From assembly GCA_029240245.1 (NCBI GenBank), contig JARBTJ010000023.1, positions 1-48,622 on the forward strand: 48,622 nucleotides of DNA, written 5' to 3'. The position numbers were made by a program, and so were the translations under genes. This document shows positions 16,701 through 25,357 of this stretch, one piece after another (position 1 is the first letter of the stretch; the number at the start of each line of letters is the position of its first letter). This DNA comes from Herbinix sp. (lineage in GTDB: Bacteria > Bacillota > Clostridia > Lachnospirales > Lachnospiraceae). Under the pieces are notes generated by a model. The model ran no database searches. It had not been told where the DNA came from and saw only the letters and a program-made list of their open reading frames with translations.

Positions 16701-18702
16701 CAATTGTAATATTTTCTGTGTATTGGTTATTGTTTTCATCAATTTCCTCCGGCATCCGGTTTACATCATCTACCCAGGCGAGAATTTGATGCGTACCGGT
16801 GGTTGCACTCCAGGTGGAGCCTGCTGTTCCGCCATTTACGGTAAGCGTAACAGAGGAACCTGCTGGAATTGAGGTTGTATAAGTATCACTCCAAAGACTG
16901 GTTCCTCCCCCGTCAATCTGGAAGGCTACACCATGAATAATTCCGGAAGGTGTAGCACCTGATCCTATATTTTTAATGGTGGCCTTGAAGGTGACCGCAT
17001 TTCCGGAAGAAGGATTCTCCGGGCTCCAGGAAATATCCGTTACGATTAAGTCCGCTTTGGGACCGGATAGTACAGTAAAACTTTCATTTCTGGCATTATT
17101 TGTCTCATCTGCTTCTGCAGTTAGGCTGTTTTTATCAACAACTGCAGCCAGATTGTAATTCCCGGTTACTGCCGTCCATGTACTGCTTGCCGTTATCACA
17201 GTAGTGGCTCCGGCATTCATTGCATTGGTCTGGTTACTCGAAGCAGCAATCTGTGTCCCTCCAAGCGAAAAGGCTACAACACCCGGTGCTCCGGCGAGAG
17301 TACCTTGATTTTGTATGGTGGCATGAAAGGTAACGGCATTCCCGTTAGAAGGAATGGCAGGATTCCAGGAAATATCCGTCACGATAAAATCAGGAGCCGG
17401 TCCTGTCTCCACCGTCATACTCACATTCTCAAAATTATTGTAATTATCCACTTCCACCGTAGTATTATTAACATCCGCTAATGCTACGATTTTATGGGTG
17501 CCACCCGAAGCCTGCCATGTAGTATTTGCATTGATGGTGATGGACTGACCGGGTGCAAGTAAAGATGTGTTATTATTACTTACCGCTACTTGATTCTGGT
17601 CTGCTTTAAAGGAAACCACTCCGGGAACGCCGGCTGCCTGACCCTGGTTTTTGACGGTTGCCTGTAAGGTGACTGCATCGCCAAGGGACGGATTCGCCGG
17701 TGTCCAGGAAATATCCGTGATTACAAAATCAGGATAGTTTCCTGTTACTGCAGGCACACTGGTCGTTGTCTGTATGACCTTCTGGATGGTTCCGTCTGCA
17801 TTAAAATAAAGTCGATCTACACAGGTGGATCTCAACCAGTCATTATTCGAAATAGAGCTGTTAAAGTAGAACAGATACCATTGACCTTTATATTCAACAA
17901 TCGATCCATGGGAGCAATAGCTATCCGTAGGATCTAAAACTACACCACGATAGGTCCATGGCCCAAGTGGGTTATTACCCGTAGCATAGAGCATACGATT
18001 ATCACCGGTAGAATCGGAATGATTATCAGCATATAATAAATAATAGATGCCATTTCTCTTATATACCCAGGTACCTTCATGATAATCATTCAACCCCTGC
18101 ATGGTCTGCATCGAGCCGTCGATTTCCATCATATTATCTTTTAATTTTCCACCCTTACAGACATTACCGCCGCCATGATAAAAATAAGCCTGACCATCAT
18201 CATCAATAAATACATTCGGGTCAATTAAGGGATCCAACCCCGGAATATAGGACTGGCAAACAAAACCGCTTGCGGGTGAAGTGCTGGTCGCAATGCCTAT
18301 TTTCCAGGTGGTATTCCACTCGGTTCCGCTCGGATGCGGAAAATAGTAATAATAGGTACCATCCTTATAAATACAATCCGGAGCCCACATAAAACCGCCC
18401 TCGGGTCTGCCCCAAGGCACCTGACTGGCACGGAGAATTTCACCGTGATCCGTCCAGTTTACCATATCTGTGGTTGAATACACATGATATTGGTCCATCA
18501 GATCACAGCCGCGGTTAGGCTCAATATCATGTGATGGATATACATAAAGTCTGCCATCCTTATCTACCCGGGCAGTCGGATCCGCCGTATAAATATCTGT
18601 TATAATCGGGTTGTCAGCATAACAGATTCCGGATAAGGCGAAGAAAGAACAGCATAAAACCACAACGAAAAGAAACATTTTAATCACTGACATTTTTCTC
18701 AT
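13744..18702 (-). CDS. Secreted GH43 - eight CARDB - GH99-like glycosidase
   Basis: A 1652-residue exported protein. The signal peptide is residues 1-29 (MRKMSVIKMFLFVVVL..CYA|DN). A GH43-like five-bladed domain follows to about 315: general base Asp41 in YTADPTARV, the second Asp in PLIDPNVFIDDDG and the acid Glu in DYHEGTWVYKRNG. Eight CARDB (beta-sandwich) repeats start near 322, 434, 547, 672, 784, 906, 1020 and 1142, each opening like PDLIVTDISWNPANP. From about 1260 to the end lies a GH71/GH99-like barrel (KVYAGYQGWFNCYGDGSP, WMQTYGIDGVALQRF, AMFDEYDEGTAI). It probably cuts arabinose- or xylose-containing plant glycans plus a second linkage. No anchor or dockerin. ATG 18702 follows aggaggt; an upstream in-frame start would precede the signal peptide by 18 unfit residues. 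Confidence 0.9.
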   Translation of the reverse strand: MRKMSVIKMFLFVVVLCCSFFALSGICYADNPIITDIYTADPTARVDKDGRLYVYPSHDIEPNRGCDLMDQYHVYSTTDMVNWTDHGEILRASQVPWGRPEGGFMWAPDCIYKDGTYYYYFPHPSGTEWNTTWKIGIATSTSPASGFVCQSYIPGLDPLIDPNVFIDDDGQAYFYHGGGNVCKGGKLKDNMMEIDGSMQTMQGLNDYHEGTWVYKRNGIYYLLYADNHSDSTGDNRMLYATGNNPLGPWTYRGVVLDPTDSYCSHGSIVEYKGQWYLFYFNSSISNNDWLRSTCVDRLYFNADGTIQKVIQTTTSVPAVTGNYPDFVITDISWTPANPSLGDAVTLQATVKNQGQAAGVPGVVSFKADQNQVAVSNNNTSLLAPGQSITINANTTWQASGGTHKIVALADVNNTTVEVDNYNNFENVSMTVETGPAPDFIVTDISWNPAIPSNGNAVTFHATIQNQGTLAGAPGVVAFSLGGTQIAASSNQTNAMNAGATTVITASSTWTAVTGNYNLAAVVDKNSLTAEADETNNARNESFTVLSGPKADLIVTDISWSPENPSSGNAVTFKATIKNIGSGATPSGIIHGVAFQIDGGGTSLWSDTYTTSIPAGSSVTLTVNGGTAGSTWSATTGTHQILAWVDDVNRMPEEIDENNNQYTENITIGSVSQPDLIVTDITYTPANPVAGNAVTFQAVVKNQGTTAGAAGIVTFKVNGNQVTTSANNTTAIAAGASQTITATGTWTAAAGNYSITATADNNNTTVESNESNNSYSENLTIAGGGVPDLIVTDISWNPANPAAGTAVTFSATIKNQGTAATPSGVIHGVAFQIDGGGTSLWSDTYTTSIPAGSSVTLIVNGGTAGSTWNATTGTHQILAWVDDVNRIPNEANENNNQYTESLTVGVNNQPDFVITDITYTPANPVAGNTVTFSAVVRNQGMAAGAAGVISFKTNGNQVAASANNTSQIAVGTNQTITANGPWNAIAGSYTLSATADNYNTTVESNESNNTYSENLNITGSGAPDLIVTDISWSPANPTSGNAVTFSATIKNQGTAATPSGVIHGVAFQIDGGGTSLWSDNYTTSIPAGGTATVTVNGGTAGAVWSAISGTHQILAWVDDVNRMSNEVNENNNQYTESLTVSAVNRPDLVVTDIAYSPETPSAGNAVTFRATIKNQGTAAGATGIVAFQVNGNQVTVSANNTTSLAAGATVLISATSTWTAVNGVHSVTATADNSNTTVESNESNNSSTEELVIGNIPAGDIIGKVYAGYQGWFNCYGDGSPVERWRHWSNGTYQSNTGSPAAGAITFELYPDVSEYTDLYQTNLGNLGNGQPAELFSSYSTQTVNKHFEWMQTYGIDGVALQRFAGELSDPVFRDNRNSIATKVKSAAENYGRKFYIMYDISGMSSNFDTILQNDWTNTVSGSLNLTSSSAYAKQDGKPVVCIWGIGFTHCPGDVTQSLNLINWFKAQGCYVIGGVPTHWRLCINDSKPGFENVYKAFHMISPWTVGRFKNLTEVDNFKNNQLVPDLSYCNANGIAYQPVMVPGFAWSNWHSDAPRNECPRLHGDFMWRQAYNIKSLGISTGYVAMFDEYDEGTAIAKAAENSQEIPTNQYFLTLDADGVACSSDFYLRLTGDITRMFKGQIPLTTTHPTSHQ
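14944..17067 (-). repeat. 708-bp super-repeat, three copies, inside the CARDB region
   Basis: Long-type and short-type CARDB modules alternate. The landmark tctgga, in the segment coding FQIDGGGTS, lies at 16917, 16209 and 15501, exactly 708 bp (236 codons) apart each time. Each super-unit holds one long module (with GVAFQIDGGGTSLWSD) and one short module. The near-identical protein text points to recent in-frame duplication. Outer limits are approximate. Confidence 0.85.
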
Positions 18703-18881
18703 ACTATACCTCCTATCAAAATAATGGGACGACACCCATAGCCAAATGAAATCCAAGCATATTAGGGTATAAAAATAACACCCTTATCGCACAGACCGGT
18801 AATGAAATCCTTAGTTCATACAAGAAACTCTTATGATTATTCACCGTAAAGCTGTTGTAATAAAGATGCATGATAATTAAG

Positions 18882-19022
18882 TTATAAACTGTCTATCATA
18901 GGAAAAACGTCTATCATATTCCTTGTACTTTTTGTGTCATAGATTAAGTCCGTACTCTCGGAGTTTGATGCTTGTCCGACAATTACATGGTGTTCCGTTG
19001 CGGAAACAATCGGGCAGTTCAT
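18882..19022 (-). CDS. Short hypothetical ORF in the glycosidase leader region
   Basis: A 46-codon ORF (starts MNCPIVSATEHHVIVG, ends MIDSL) in a locally more GC-rich stretch of the 666-bp gap 18703-19368. Its own SD is weak. Just upstream, an 11-codon ORF (MLVESYLGDCE) starts at 19059 after a good gggaggtg and ends at TAG three bases before this ATG, so the two could be translationally coupled or be a decayed gene. I do not recognise it. It may equally be non-coding leader RNA. The rest of the gap is AT-rich. Confidence 0.25.
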   Translation of the reverse strand: MNCPIVSATEHHVIVGQASNSESTDLIYDTKSTRNMIDVFPMIDSL

Positions 19023-19274
19023 GTCTACTCACAATCACCCAGGTATGATTCGACTAACATAAACACCTCCCTTCTGATAACTTAAGATATATAAGGACAT
19101 CCATCGAAGATTTTCGTGGTTCCTCACTATAATAATATGATGAATATACCGAACTATTCTAATACATTATACCTATATTTGGCAAAATAACGGATAATAC
19201 AGTCTAAAACCTGCATGATCCGTTATATTTAACCAATATGATAGACTTATTTAATTTCAATATGAGCCTCTTCG

Positions 19275-19372
19275 TATCATCTGTTTCAATATAATTTGCT
19301 CCAATATAATCTGTTTTAGTTAAGTCTATTTCATATAATCTGTTTCAGTATATTCTGTTTTATTATAATTAA
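19275..19372. repeat. Degenerate direct repeats around ataatctgtttcag
   Basis: About six imperfect units of 14-20 bp (atctgtttcaatataat, aatctgttttagtt, ataatctgtttcagtata, ttctgttttattata) abut the stop codon of the 926-residue lipoprotein gene. Low-complexity; function unknown. Confidence 0.6.
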
Positions 19373-22149
19373 TATATCCTAACCTCAGAAATATAGGTAT
19401 CATCCATTTGTGCACCATCATATACCTCTAAGATTACAAGCTTAATAAATCGTGTGCGGACACTTCTGTTAAAATTAATCTCCTGGAATGAAATCACGCC
19501 ATCTTGAAGTACCGTTTCGTAGGAACGGTTATTGGAAAATTCCAGACGTATTTTCTTAATTCGATTGTTCGCATGATACATTTCATCCGATTGAGCATAA
19601 CCATTGATTAAAGCAAGCCCGGTAACGGTCTGCTCCTCCTCAGCTTCAAAAAGTATCCACTCACTGATACCGTCCCCGATAGCTCCTTCCGCCCACGCAG
19701 AAATCTGATTCCCATCCTGTGCAAGAGCCGGCTTATGATCCTCGAGCTGTGAAGAGGAAGTTACAGTAAATTCATTCATTAAAAAGCATTTCACCTCCGG
19801 GTTGTGGTTATCATCCAGAAAGCCCTTTTCCTCGGTAATGATCCAAGTTTCGTTATTTTTCTTTTCCAGCGTATATTCCACCATGATTACGTTTTCTGCA
19901 TCATCAAAGGCTTCCGCAATAACAACTTTTTTCTTTTCCTGATTCGTCACATAATCTATTTTGGACATATCCTCAACATAATAGCTGTTCAAACCGGCAA
20001 TCGCAATATAACCGATTTGACCGGAGATATTGGCAAAATAGTTCCGATACAATTCCCGTTCCGCTATTTCTTCGGAATAATAATTACCGAGTAACAGCAT
20101 CACTTGATCAAAGGTTGAATATTCACCGATGTACTCAATCACATCAGCTCCATCCACGGTTCCAATCACCGTATGTCCCATGGTGTCATCATTATTCAAC
20201 TCATCCGTTTTATGATCAGCTTCTATAATAAATTGTTTGATTTCATCCAGGGTGAAATCATCCTCCGGTACAGGTTCCTCGTCATTATTCTGTCCTGGCG
20301 GTTCATCCTGTGCGGGAGGCTCATTCTGTGAGGGCACCTGCTTGATCGGCTGAATGGATGCTAATATGCCGGGGATATCCCCTCTCATGTTAATAAAATC
20401 AACAAATTCTGGATGAGTGTCGGAAAATGCAACATCGGTGGGGCCACCGGTTACGAAGGTTTTCCCATTTGCCGAAAACTCTCTTGGTTCACCGATATAA
20501 TCTAAAGTGTCCGGATACATTAATGTAGATTCTTCGATAATAGTGAAAAGATTACCATATTCATAGTTAGTTGTATCAGTAGGAATAAAATATACGGTCA
20601 GGCTGTTCTGATTCTCCGTAATAGCATACCTACCGCCCCAATGCTCGGGGATAACTATGGAAAAGCCCAATGCCTCACTAATATATGGTCCTCCCTCCGG
20701 CAAAGCAGTCAGCAGCATTTCAATACCTTGCAGATTAAATTTATCCTCTGATCGGATATCAAAATCAACCAACCGAATCCGTTCTCTGATCCCACGGTTC
20801 ACTTCTGTGGTTAGTTCTGTGCCATCCTCAAAGAGTTCAGTCCAATAAGAAATACCGGTCAACAGATTATAATTTTCCTTCGTTCCCGTATAATTACCGG
20901 TAAATATATTTTCTTCCATGGCTTTTATCAATATCCATTCCTTCTCCAGATAGCGGAATTGGTAGGAATATCCCCACCGATAATTACTTCCACCATAAAA
21001 ATTCATAAACAGGCTTCCCCTATTGATCGAGATACTATCCAGTGGATCTCCCCAGACTCCTCCCTCATCTGCCCGAAGGATAATGTCATCATCCTGTACA
21101 GATAAGTCATAGGTTCCATCCTCTTTACCAAAACCTATTACGAAAGGTCGTGACATTGCCGGATCATTGTTACCCTGTGCTTCCATGACAAAGGCTACAT
21201 CTGCGATTTTATCATTATTTAGATCACCCTTCGCAATGATCTCAATGCCATCCTTTGTCAGTATCTGCATGCCCTCCGGAAGTAACGCCTGGTAAATTTC
21301 ACCATTGGTTTTATTACTTTGGTTATCCTCTATGATGATATCGGCAAAATCACTCCACATTTCATTGTCTTGCTTCAAAAATTCGATGATATCTTTATAT
21401 GGTATTTCAAATTCCGCATGACCTCCGATGACATAGGCTACCTCAATACTAATACCCAAGGAATCCTTTGTGAAATAAAAGGATTGATCATCAATGTTTT
21501 TTGCATTTATCGTCTTTTTCTGTTCGTCATAAATAAAATCTAAAAATTCCTGATCATTCGATGTATGAGGCGATACATAAATACTATGATTAACAATCTC
21601 ATTGACGAAATCATCATCGGTGTTTATCATATCCGGCAGCTTAATTAGCTTTCCATTTTCCATATTGATGCTAGTAGTAAAAAAAAGATTATTCGGATGT
21701 GGCATTCCCTCATGAAATTCCTCACCGGTAAACAATATACTGAGCAGCTTCTCTCCCTGCCATTTTACTTCATAGGAAATATCAAGATAGGAATTTTCTT
21801 CCTCCGTACCGAAATTCATAACAAACTGCATCGCTGCTCTTTTTATCAACTCATTTACAGAATCCTGAATGTCAGTATTACTGTAGTCGCTGATTTCAGG
21901 ATATTTGATTGCAATAGCATCCTCCGAAAGGTAGCTTTGCTTGTTAGTCCTATAAGTGGCATTAAACTCGTTATCTAAAATATCGTCATTTGCGATATCC
22001 GCTGTGTCATTTGTATTATGAGCAGCCTGCGTCGGCCCTACCTCATCATTGATGGTATCTACAATTTCATTATCATTACCCTTTTTATCGCATGATGTCA
22101 CTGTAAAAAGTGTTATTATAAGCAGTAGAAACAATACTTTTTTAACCAT
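19369..22149 (-). CDS. Large multi-domain lipoprotein with C-terminal discoidin-like glycan-binding domain
   Basis: A 926-residue predicted lipoprotein. The signal peptide ends in lipobox VTSC (Cys20), followed by an acidic linker. Residues 60-265 are a DUF4163/DUF3298 (RsiV/PdaC-like) domain (IQDSVNELIKRAAMQFV, YFTKDSLGISIEVAYVIGG), paralogous to the lipoprotein at 6.7-7.6 kb. Residues 285-430 resemble a repeat-propeller/VCBS-like segment (KGDLNNDKIADVAFVMEAQG). Residues 480-605 are unassigned, with a predicted-export style (LGFSIVIPEHWGG). A Pro/Gln/Glu linker lies at 610-640. Residues 640-775 are unassigned. Residues 780-926 fit the NADase-type/F5-8-like glycan-binding fold (SAWAEGAIGDGISEWILFE, VYDGAQMDDTYISEVRIY). 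Role: probably surface glycan or wall binding. RBS gggagggt. Separate from sigG. Confidence 0.8.
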   Translation of the reverse strand: MVKKVLFLLLIITLFTVTSCDKKGNDNEIVDTINDEVGPTQAAHNTNDTADIANDDILDNEFNATYRTNKQSYLSEDAIAIKYPEISDYSNTDIQDSVNELIKRAAMQFVMNFGTEEENSYLDISYEVKWQGEKLLSILFTGEEFHEGMPHPNNLFFTTSINMENGKLIKLPDMINTDDDFVNEIVNHSIYVSPHTSNDQEFLDFIYDEQKKTINAKNIDDQSFYFTKDSLGISIEVAYVIGGHAEFEIPYKDIIEFLKQDNEMWSDFADIIIEDNQSNKTNGEIYQALLPEGMQILTKDGIEIIAKGDLNNDKIADVAFVMEAQGNNDPAMSRPFVIGFGKEDGTYDLSVQDDDIILRADEGGVWGDPLDSISINRGSLFMNFYGGSNYRWGYSYQFRYLEKEWILIKAMEENIFTGNYTGTKENYNLLTGISYWTELFEDGTELTTEVNRGIRERIRLVDFDIRSEDKFNLQGIEMLLTALPEGGPYISEALGFSIVIPEHWGGRYAITENQNSLTVYFIPTDTTNYEYGNLFTIIEESTLMYPDTLDYIGEPREFSANGKTFVTGGPTDVAFSDTHPEFVDFINMRGDIPGILASIQPIKQVPSQNEPPAQDEPPGQNNDEEPVPEDDFTLDEIKQFIIEADHKTDELNNDDTMGHTVIGTVDGADVIEYIGEYSTFDQVMLLLGNYYSEEIAERELYRNYFANISGQIGYIAIAGLNSYYVEDMSKIDYVTNQEKKKVVIAEAFDDAENVIMVEYTLEKKNNETWIITEEKGFLDDNHNPEVKCFLMNEFTVTSSSQLEDHKPALAQDGNQISAWAEGAIGDGISEWILFEAEEEQTVTGLALINGYAQSDEMYHANNRIKKIRLEFSNNRSYETVLQDGVISFQEINFNRSVRTRFIKLVILEVYDGAQMDDTYISEVRIY

Positions 22150-22591
22150 TACAATACCCTCCCAGGTGCAATAATATTATTACGAATTCTATCGCAACCT
22201 TTAAAATATAGCATACAGATAAAATTAAACGGATAATTTTCGATTCGTATGCTACAATAAATAATGCTAACTATTCGGAATTTTATATTGATTGTGATTC
22301 CACCTACATACTGACTCTAAATACTGTTATTGAGTATGGAAACTATTAATTCCATATTACACTCTCTGGATGAAATTGCCAAGTTTTTTCTATTAAATAT
22401 TAATTAACGACCAATTACATTATAGAAATAAGTCAGCTTACAATCCTTGATATTTACTATAAAATTTACTTATATTATGCCAAAAACCTATATACTATAT
22501 TTTATGACTCTATTTTTACTCATAAATCACTTTGCAAAATTTCTGACAGTCTACTAAGCATTTCATAATAAATACCTATTCCATACCCTAC

Positions 22592-22636
22592 AAAAAAGCC
22601 GATGTCGTATCTTTCGATATCCATCAGCTTTTGATT
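22592..22636 (-). terminator. Terminator downstream of sigG
   Basis: On the minus strand aaagctgatg...gaaa...catcggctttttt forms a strong imperfect stem ending in six T. It lies about 70 bp after the sigG stop. The rest of 22150-22702 is AT-rich with no gene seen. Confidence 0.8.
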
Positions 22637-22702
22637 TTACTGTATAAACTTCATTATATAATATCTTGCGTTCTACCGATAAGAATCTATTTCATAATAC
22701 CC

Positions 22703-23479
22703 TTAAATCAAATAATTTCTCATATTCTTAAGTGCCGATTTCTCAAGCCTGCTCACCTGTGCCTGGGAAATGTTGATTTCCTTTGCAACCTCCATCTGGG
22801 TCTTGCCTTCAAAGAATCGAAGCTTGATGATGTTGTGTTCCCTCGGAGTCAGCTTATCCATTGCTTCCTTTAAGGAGATTTCCTCAATCCAGTTTTCCTC
22901 CTTGTTCTTCTTATCACTGACCTGGTCCATGATATAGAGAGCGTCGCCACCCTCCACATAGACAGGATCATATAAGGAAACCGGACTTTGGATGGCATCT
23001 AATGCATATACGATATCTTCCTTGCTAATCCCGATTTCCTCGGCAATTTCGCTGATCGTGGGCTCCTTCTCGTTCTTCTTGACCAGAGCCTCCTTCGCAT
23101 AAATTGCTTTGTAAGCAGTATCCCTTAAGGACCGGCTGACACGAATCGCATTATTATCCCTTAGGTATCTTCTGATTTCACCGATGATCATGGGTACAGC
23201 ATAAGTGGAGAATTTAACGTTCTGTGTTATATCGAAATTATCAATTGCCTTCATCAGACCGATGCAGCCAATCTGAAATAAATCATCAACATTTTCATTA
23301 CTATTGGAGAATCTTTGAATGATGGATAATACTAATCTCAAATTCCCCTTAATGTAAAGCTCACGCGCTTCCTTATCCCCGGTTAGTATTCTTTGAAACA
23401 ATTCTTCCTTTTCACTGTTTTTTAACAATGGCAATTTAGATGTATTCACACCACAAATCTCAACCTTATAAAGAGCCAT
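22703..23479 (-). CDS. sigG: Sporulation sigma factor SigG
   Basis: A 258-residue late forespore sigma factor. The N-terminus MALYKVEICGVNTSKLPLL is the SigG signature. Region 2 covers 40-105 (NLRLVLSIIQRFSNSNENVDDLFQIG, KFSTYAVPMIIGEIRRYLRDN), region 3 130-190, and region 4 205-255 (TPREHNIIKLRFFEGKTQMEVA, ISQAQVSRLEKSALKNM). It directs late forespore genes after engulfment. It follows sigE by 136 bp, room for its own sigma-F/G promoter, though none was convincing. SD cggagg. The usual downstream neighbours ylmC and nrdR are missing here. Confidence 0.97.
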   Translation of the reverse strand: MALYKVEICGVNTSKLPLLKNSEKEELFQRILTGDKEARELYIKGNLRLVLSIIQRFSNSNENVDDLFQIGCIGLMKAIDNFDITQNVKFSTYAVPMIIGEIRRYLRDNNAIRVSRSLRDTAYKAIYAKEALVKKNEKEPTISEIAEEIGISKEDIVYALDAIQSPVSLYDPVYVEGGDALYIMDQVSDKKNKEENWIEEISLKEAMDKLTPREHNIIKLRFFEGKTQMEVAKEINISQAQVSRLEKSALKNMRNYLI

Positions 23480-23615
23480 ACCGAAACCTCCGAATCATTC
23501 ATTTCAACAATGTGAATATATTTTTCAATTCATCTTGTACTGATACATAAATGATTCACTTTTTGGCAACGGTTTATACGATTTTAACTTAAGAAATAAT
23601 TTCCAAATACAGATT

Positions 23616-24356
23616 TTATTCGAATCGTACCATCTCTTTTTTCAGTCTTTTTATAATCTTTTTCTCAAGTCTTGATATGTAGGACTGGGAGATTCCCAGT
23701 AAATCAGCCACTTCCTTCTGGGTGCGTTCATTACCGTCATCGGTGTTAAGACCAAATCTTAAGTCCACAATCACACGTTCCCGGTCAGAAAGCTTTGATA
23801 GAGCCTTTCGAAGTAATTTACGGTCTACTTCCTCTTCGATGTTACGGTAGATTACATCCTCCTCTGTGCCCAGAATATCGGATAACAGAAGCTCATTCCC
23901 GTCCCAATCTACATTTAGCGGTTCATCAATGGAGACCTCCAGCTTGGTTTTATTATTACGCCTTAAATACATCAGTATCTCATTCTCAATACACCTTGAG
24001 GCGTAGGTCGCAAGCTTAATATTCTTATCCGGATTAAAGGTATTGATTGCTTTGATGAGTCCGATCGTACCGATTGAGATTAAGTCTTCCACCCCAACAC
24101 CAGTATTATCGAATTTCTTAGCTATGTATACAACGAGTCTTAGATTATGCTCCACCAGGATTGATTTCATTTCGGAATCCTGCTCGGTTCCAAGTCTACT
24201 GATTACTTCAGTTTCCCGCACCGGATCAAGCGGCGGAGGAAGCACTTCAGCCCCGCCTATGTAATGAATTTCTCCTTTTTGCCCGAAAAGTATGGTTCGA
24301 ATATCCGGAATCATGCGAAACTGAAATTTATTATGTATTGATAACTTTAAAAGCAT
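23616..24356 (-). CDS. sigE: Mother-cell sigma factor SigE precursor
   Basis: A 246-residue pro-sigma-E. The amphipathic pro-sequence (about residues 1-30) ends just before [15 protein letters not shown], matching the region where SpoIIGA cuts pro-SigE. Region 2 has [20 protein letters not shown] and [19 protein letters not shown]; region 4 has [15 protein letters not shown] and [22 protein letters not shown]. After processing it runs early mother-cell genes. ATG follows aggaggt. It is encoded 28 bp behind its activating protease gene spoIIGA, the conserved spoIIG operon. Confidence 0.97.
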   Translation of the reverse strand: MLLKLSIHNKFQFRMIPDIRTILFGQKGEIHYIGGAEVLPPPLDPVRETEVISRLGTEQDSEMKSILVEHNLRLVVYIAKKFDNTGVGVEDLISIGTIGLIKAINTFNPDKNIKLATYASRCIENEILMYLRRNNKTKLEVSIDEPLNVDWDGNELLLSDILGTEEDVIYRNIEEEVDRKLLRKALSKLSDRERVIVDLRFGLNTDDGNERTQKEVADLLGISQSYISRLEKKIIKRLKKEMVRFE

Positions 24357-24384
24357 AGATAAACCTCCTACTATTTATACATCC

Positions 24385-25299
24385 CTATAAAAGTCCTGTG
24401 TGCAGAATAACATGATAGCTATCCTTCGTTGATAATTGATTATCGCAGATGGCTGCGGTGACCCTTTCATTACAAATAGTTTCTTTCCCTGTATGTATCA
24501 AAACTTTATCCAGAATAAGTCCTAGCATCATACCCTTTTTGTCAACGGACTGATAGGGGACAAATCTCAGACGAAGTAAATGTTCATTTTCCATATTTAA
24601 CTTTAACGCTTCTAGATTGTTCTCTTTTAAGTAATTTTTTGCTTCTTCTAATTCTTTTTGAAAAGCTGTAGTCAGCAACTCCTCCATGAGTGAATTTTCA
24701 ACAACCATAACCGGTTTTCTGTAAATTGGATCAAATAGGCAATTACCCGTATCCATCAAGCCTTTCGTAAGTATCCTTTTCTCTTCCATGACCAATTCGA
24801 CACTGTAGGTCTGGGGTGAATGATTCCGATACCAGCGAAATAGCCAAATTAAAAATAAGGAGGCCGGTGTAAGTAATAAAATTGTGATAATTACAAATTT
24901 CCATGAGGCATTGCTGAAGGTTAAACCATTTCCCAAATTCATTAGTATAAGTCTAAAATCTGTGTAATAGTAAAGCGAATTCACGAAGCCTCCAATGAAG
25001 TATGTAATCAGATAAAACGCAAGTACCTGTTTGATGTAATCCGTCAGCTTAAGTCTACCGAAAGAAATCAAAATCATTAGTGCGGATGCAATGATATTTA
25101 ATAGTAGAAACCGAATTATTGCGTTCATCCAGGGATAAATTCCAACAATAACCGATACGGCCCCACCGGCGGCTGCAGCAACCATAAGTCTTAACAATGT
25201 GCTGCTCTTTCGATTCACCTTTTTTAATAGAAAAAGTAGGATGAAATCGATGCCGAAATTCAGGATAAATATAATATCCGGATAAACCTCAAAGTACAA
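24385..25299 (-). CDS. spoIIGA: Sigma-E processing peptidase SpoIIGA
   Basis: A 304-residue membrane aspartyl protease that activates pro-SigE at the sporulation septum. About five transmembrane helices fill residues 1-155 (YPDIIFILNFGIDFILLFLL onward). The cytoplasmic protease domain has the catalytic Asp in GLMDTGNCLFDP near residue 185 and the Lys/Pro-rich RKPVMVVE after it; ATGs of the family often vary. Start is TTG 25299, directly behind ggaggtgaaat, giving the family-like opening MYFEVYPDIIF. First gene of the spoIIG operon, with a promoter of unusual spacing at 25358-25390. Confidence 0.93.
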   Translation of the reverse strand: MYFEVYPDIIFILNFGIDFILLFLLKKVNRKSSTLLRLMVAAAAGGAVSVIVGIYPWMNAIIRFLLLNIIASALMILISFGRLKLTDYIKQVLAFYLITYFIGGFVNSLYYYTDFRLILMNLGNGLTFSNASWKFVIITILLLTPASLFLIWLFRWYRNHSPQTYSVELVMEEKRILTKGLMDTGNCLFDPIYRKPVMVVENSLMEELLTTAFQKELEEAKNYLKENNLEALKLNMENEHLLRLRFVPYQSVDKKGMMLGLILDKVLIHTGKETICNERVTAAICDNQLSTKDSYHVILHTGLL

Positions 25300-25357
25300 A
25301 TTTCACCTCCAACATATGGTCCATCTTCATTTCTTACCATCAGTAACGTACAAACCG

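Noticed and set aside
15307..16872. Plus-strand ORFs opposite the CARDB repeats
   Set aside because: They recur only because the CARDB DNA repeats; no ribosome sites, and the minus frame is clearly the coding one.
18890..19080. Known riboswitch ahead of the glycosidase gene
   Set aside because: I could not match the conserved bases of any riboswitch class I know; kept only as an unassigned leader.
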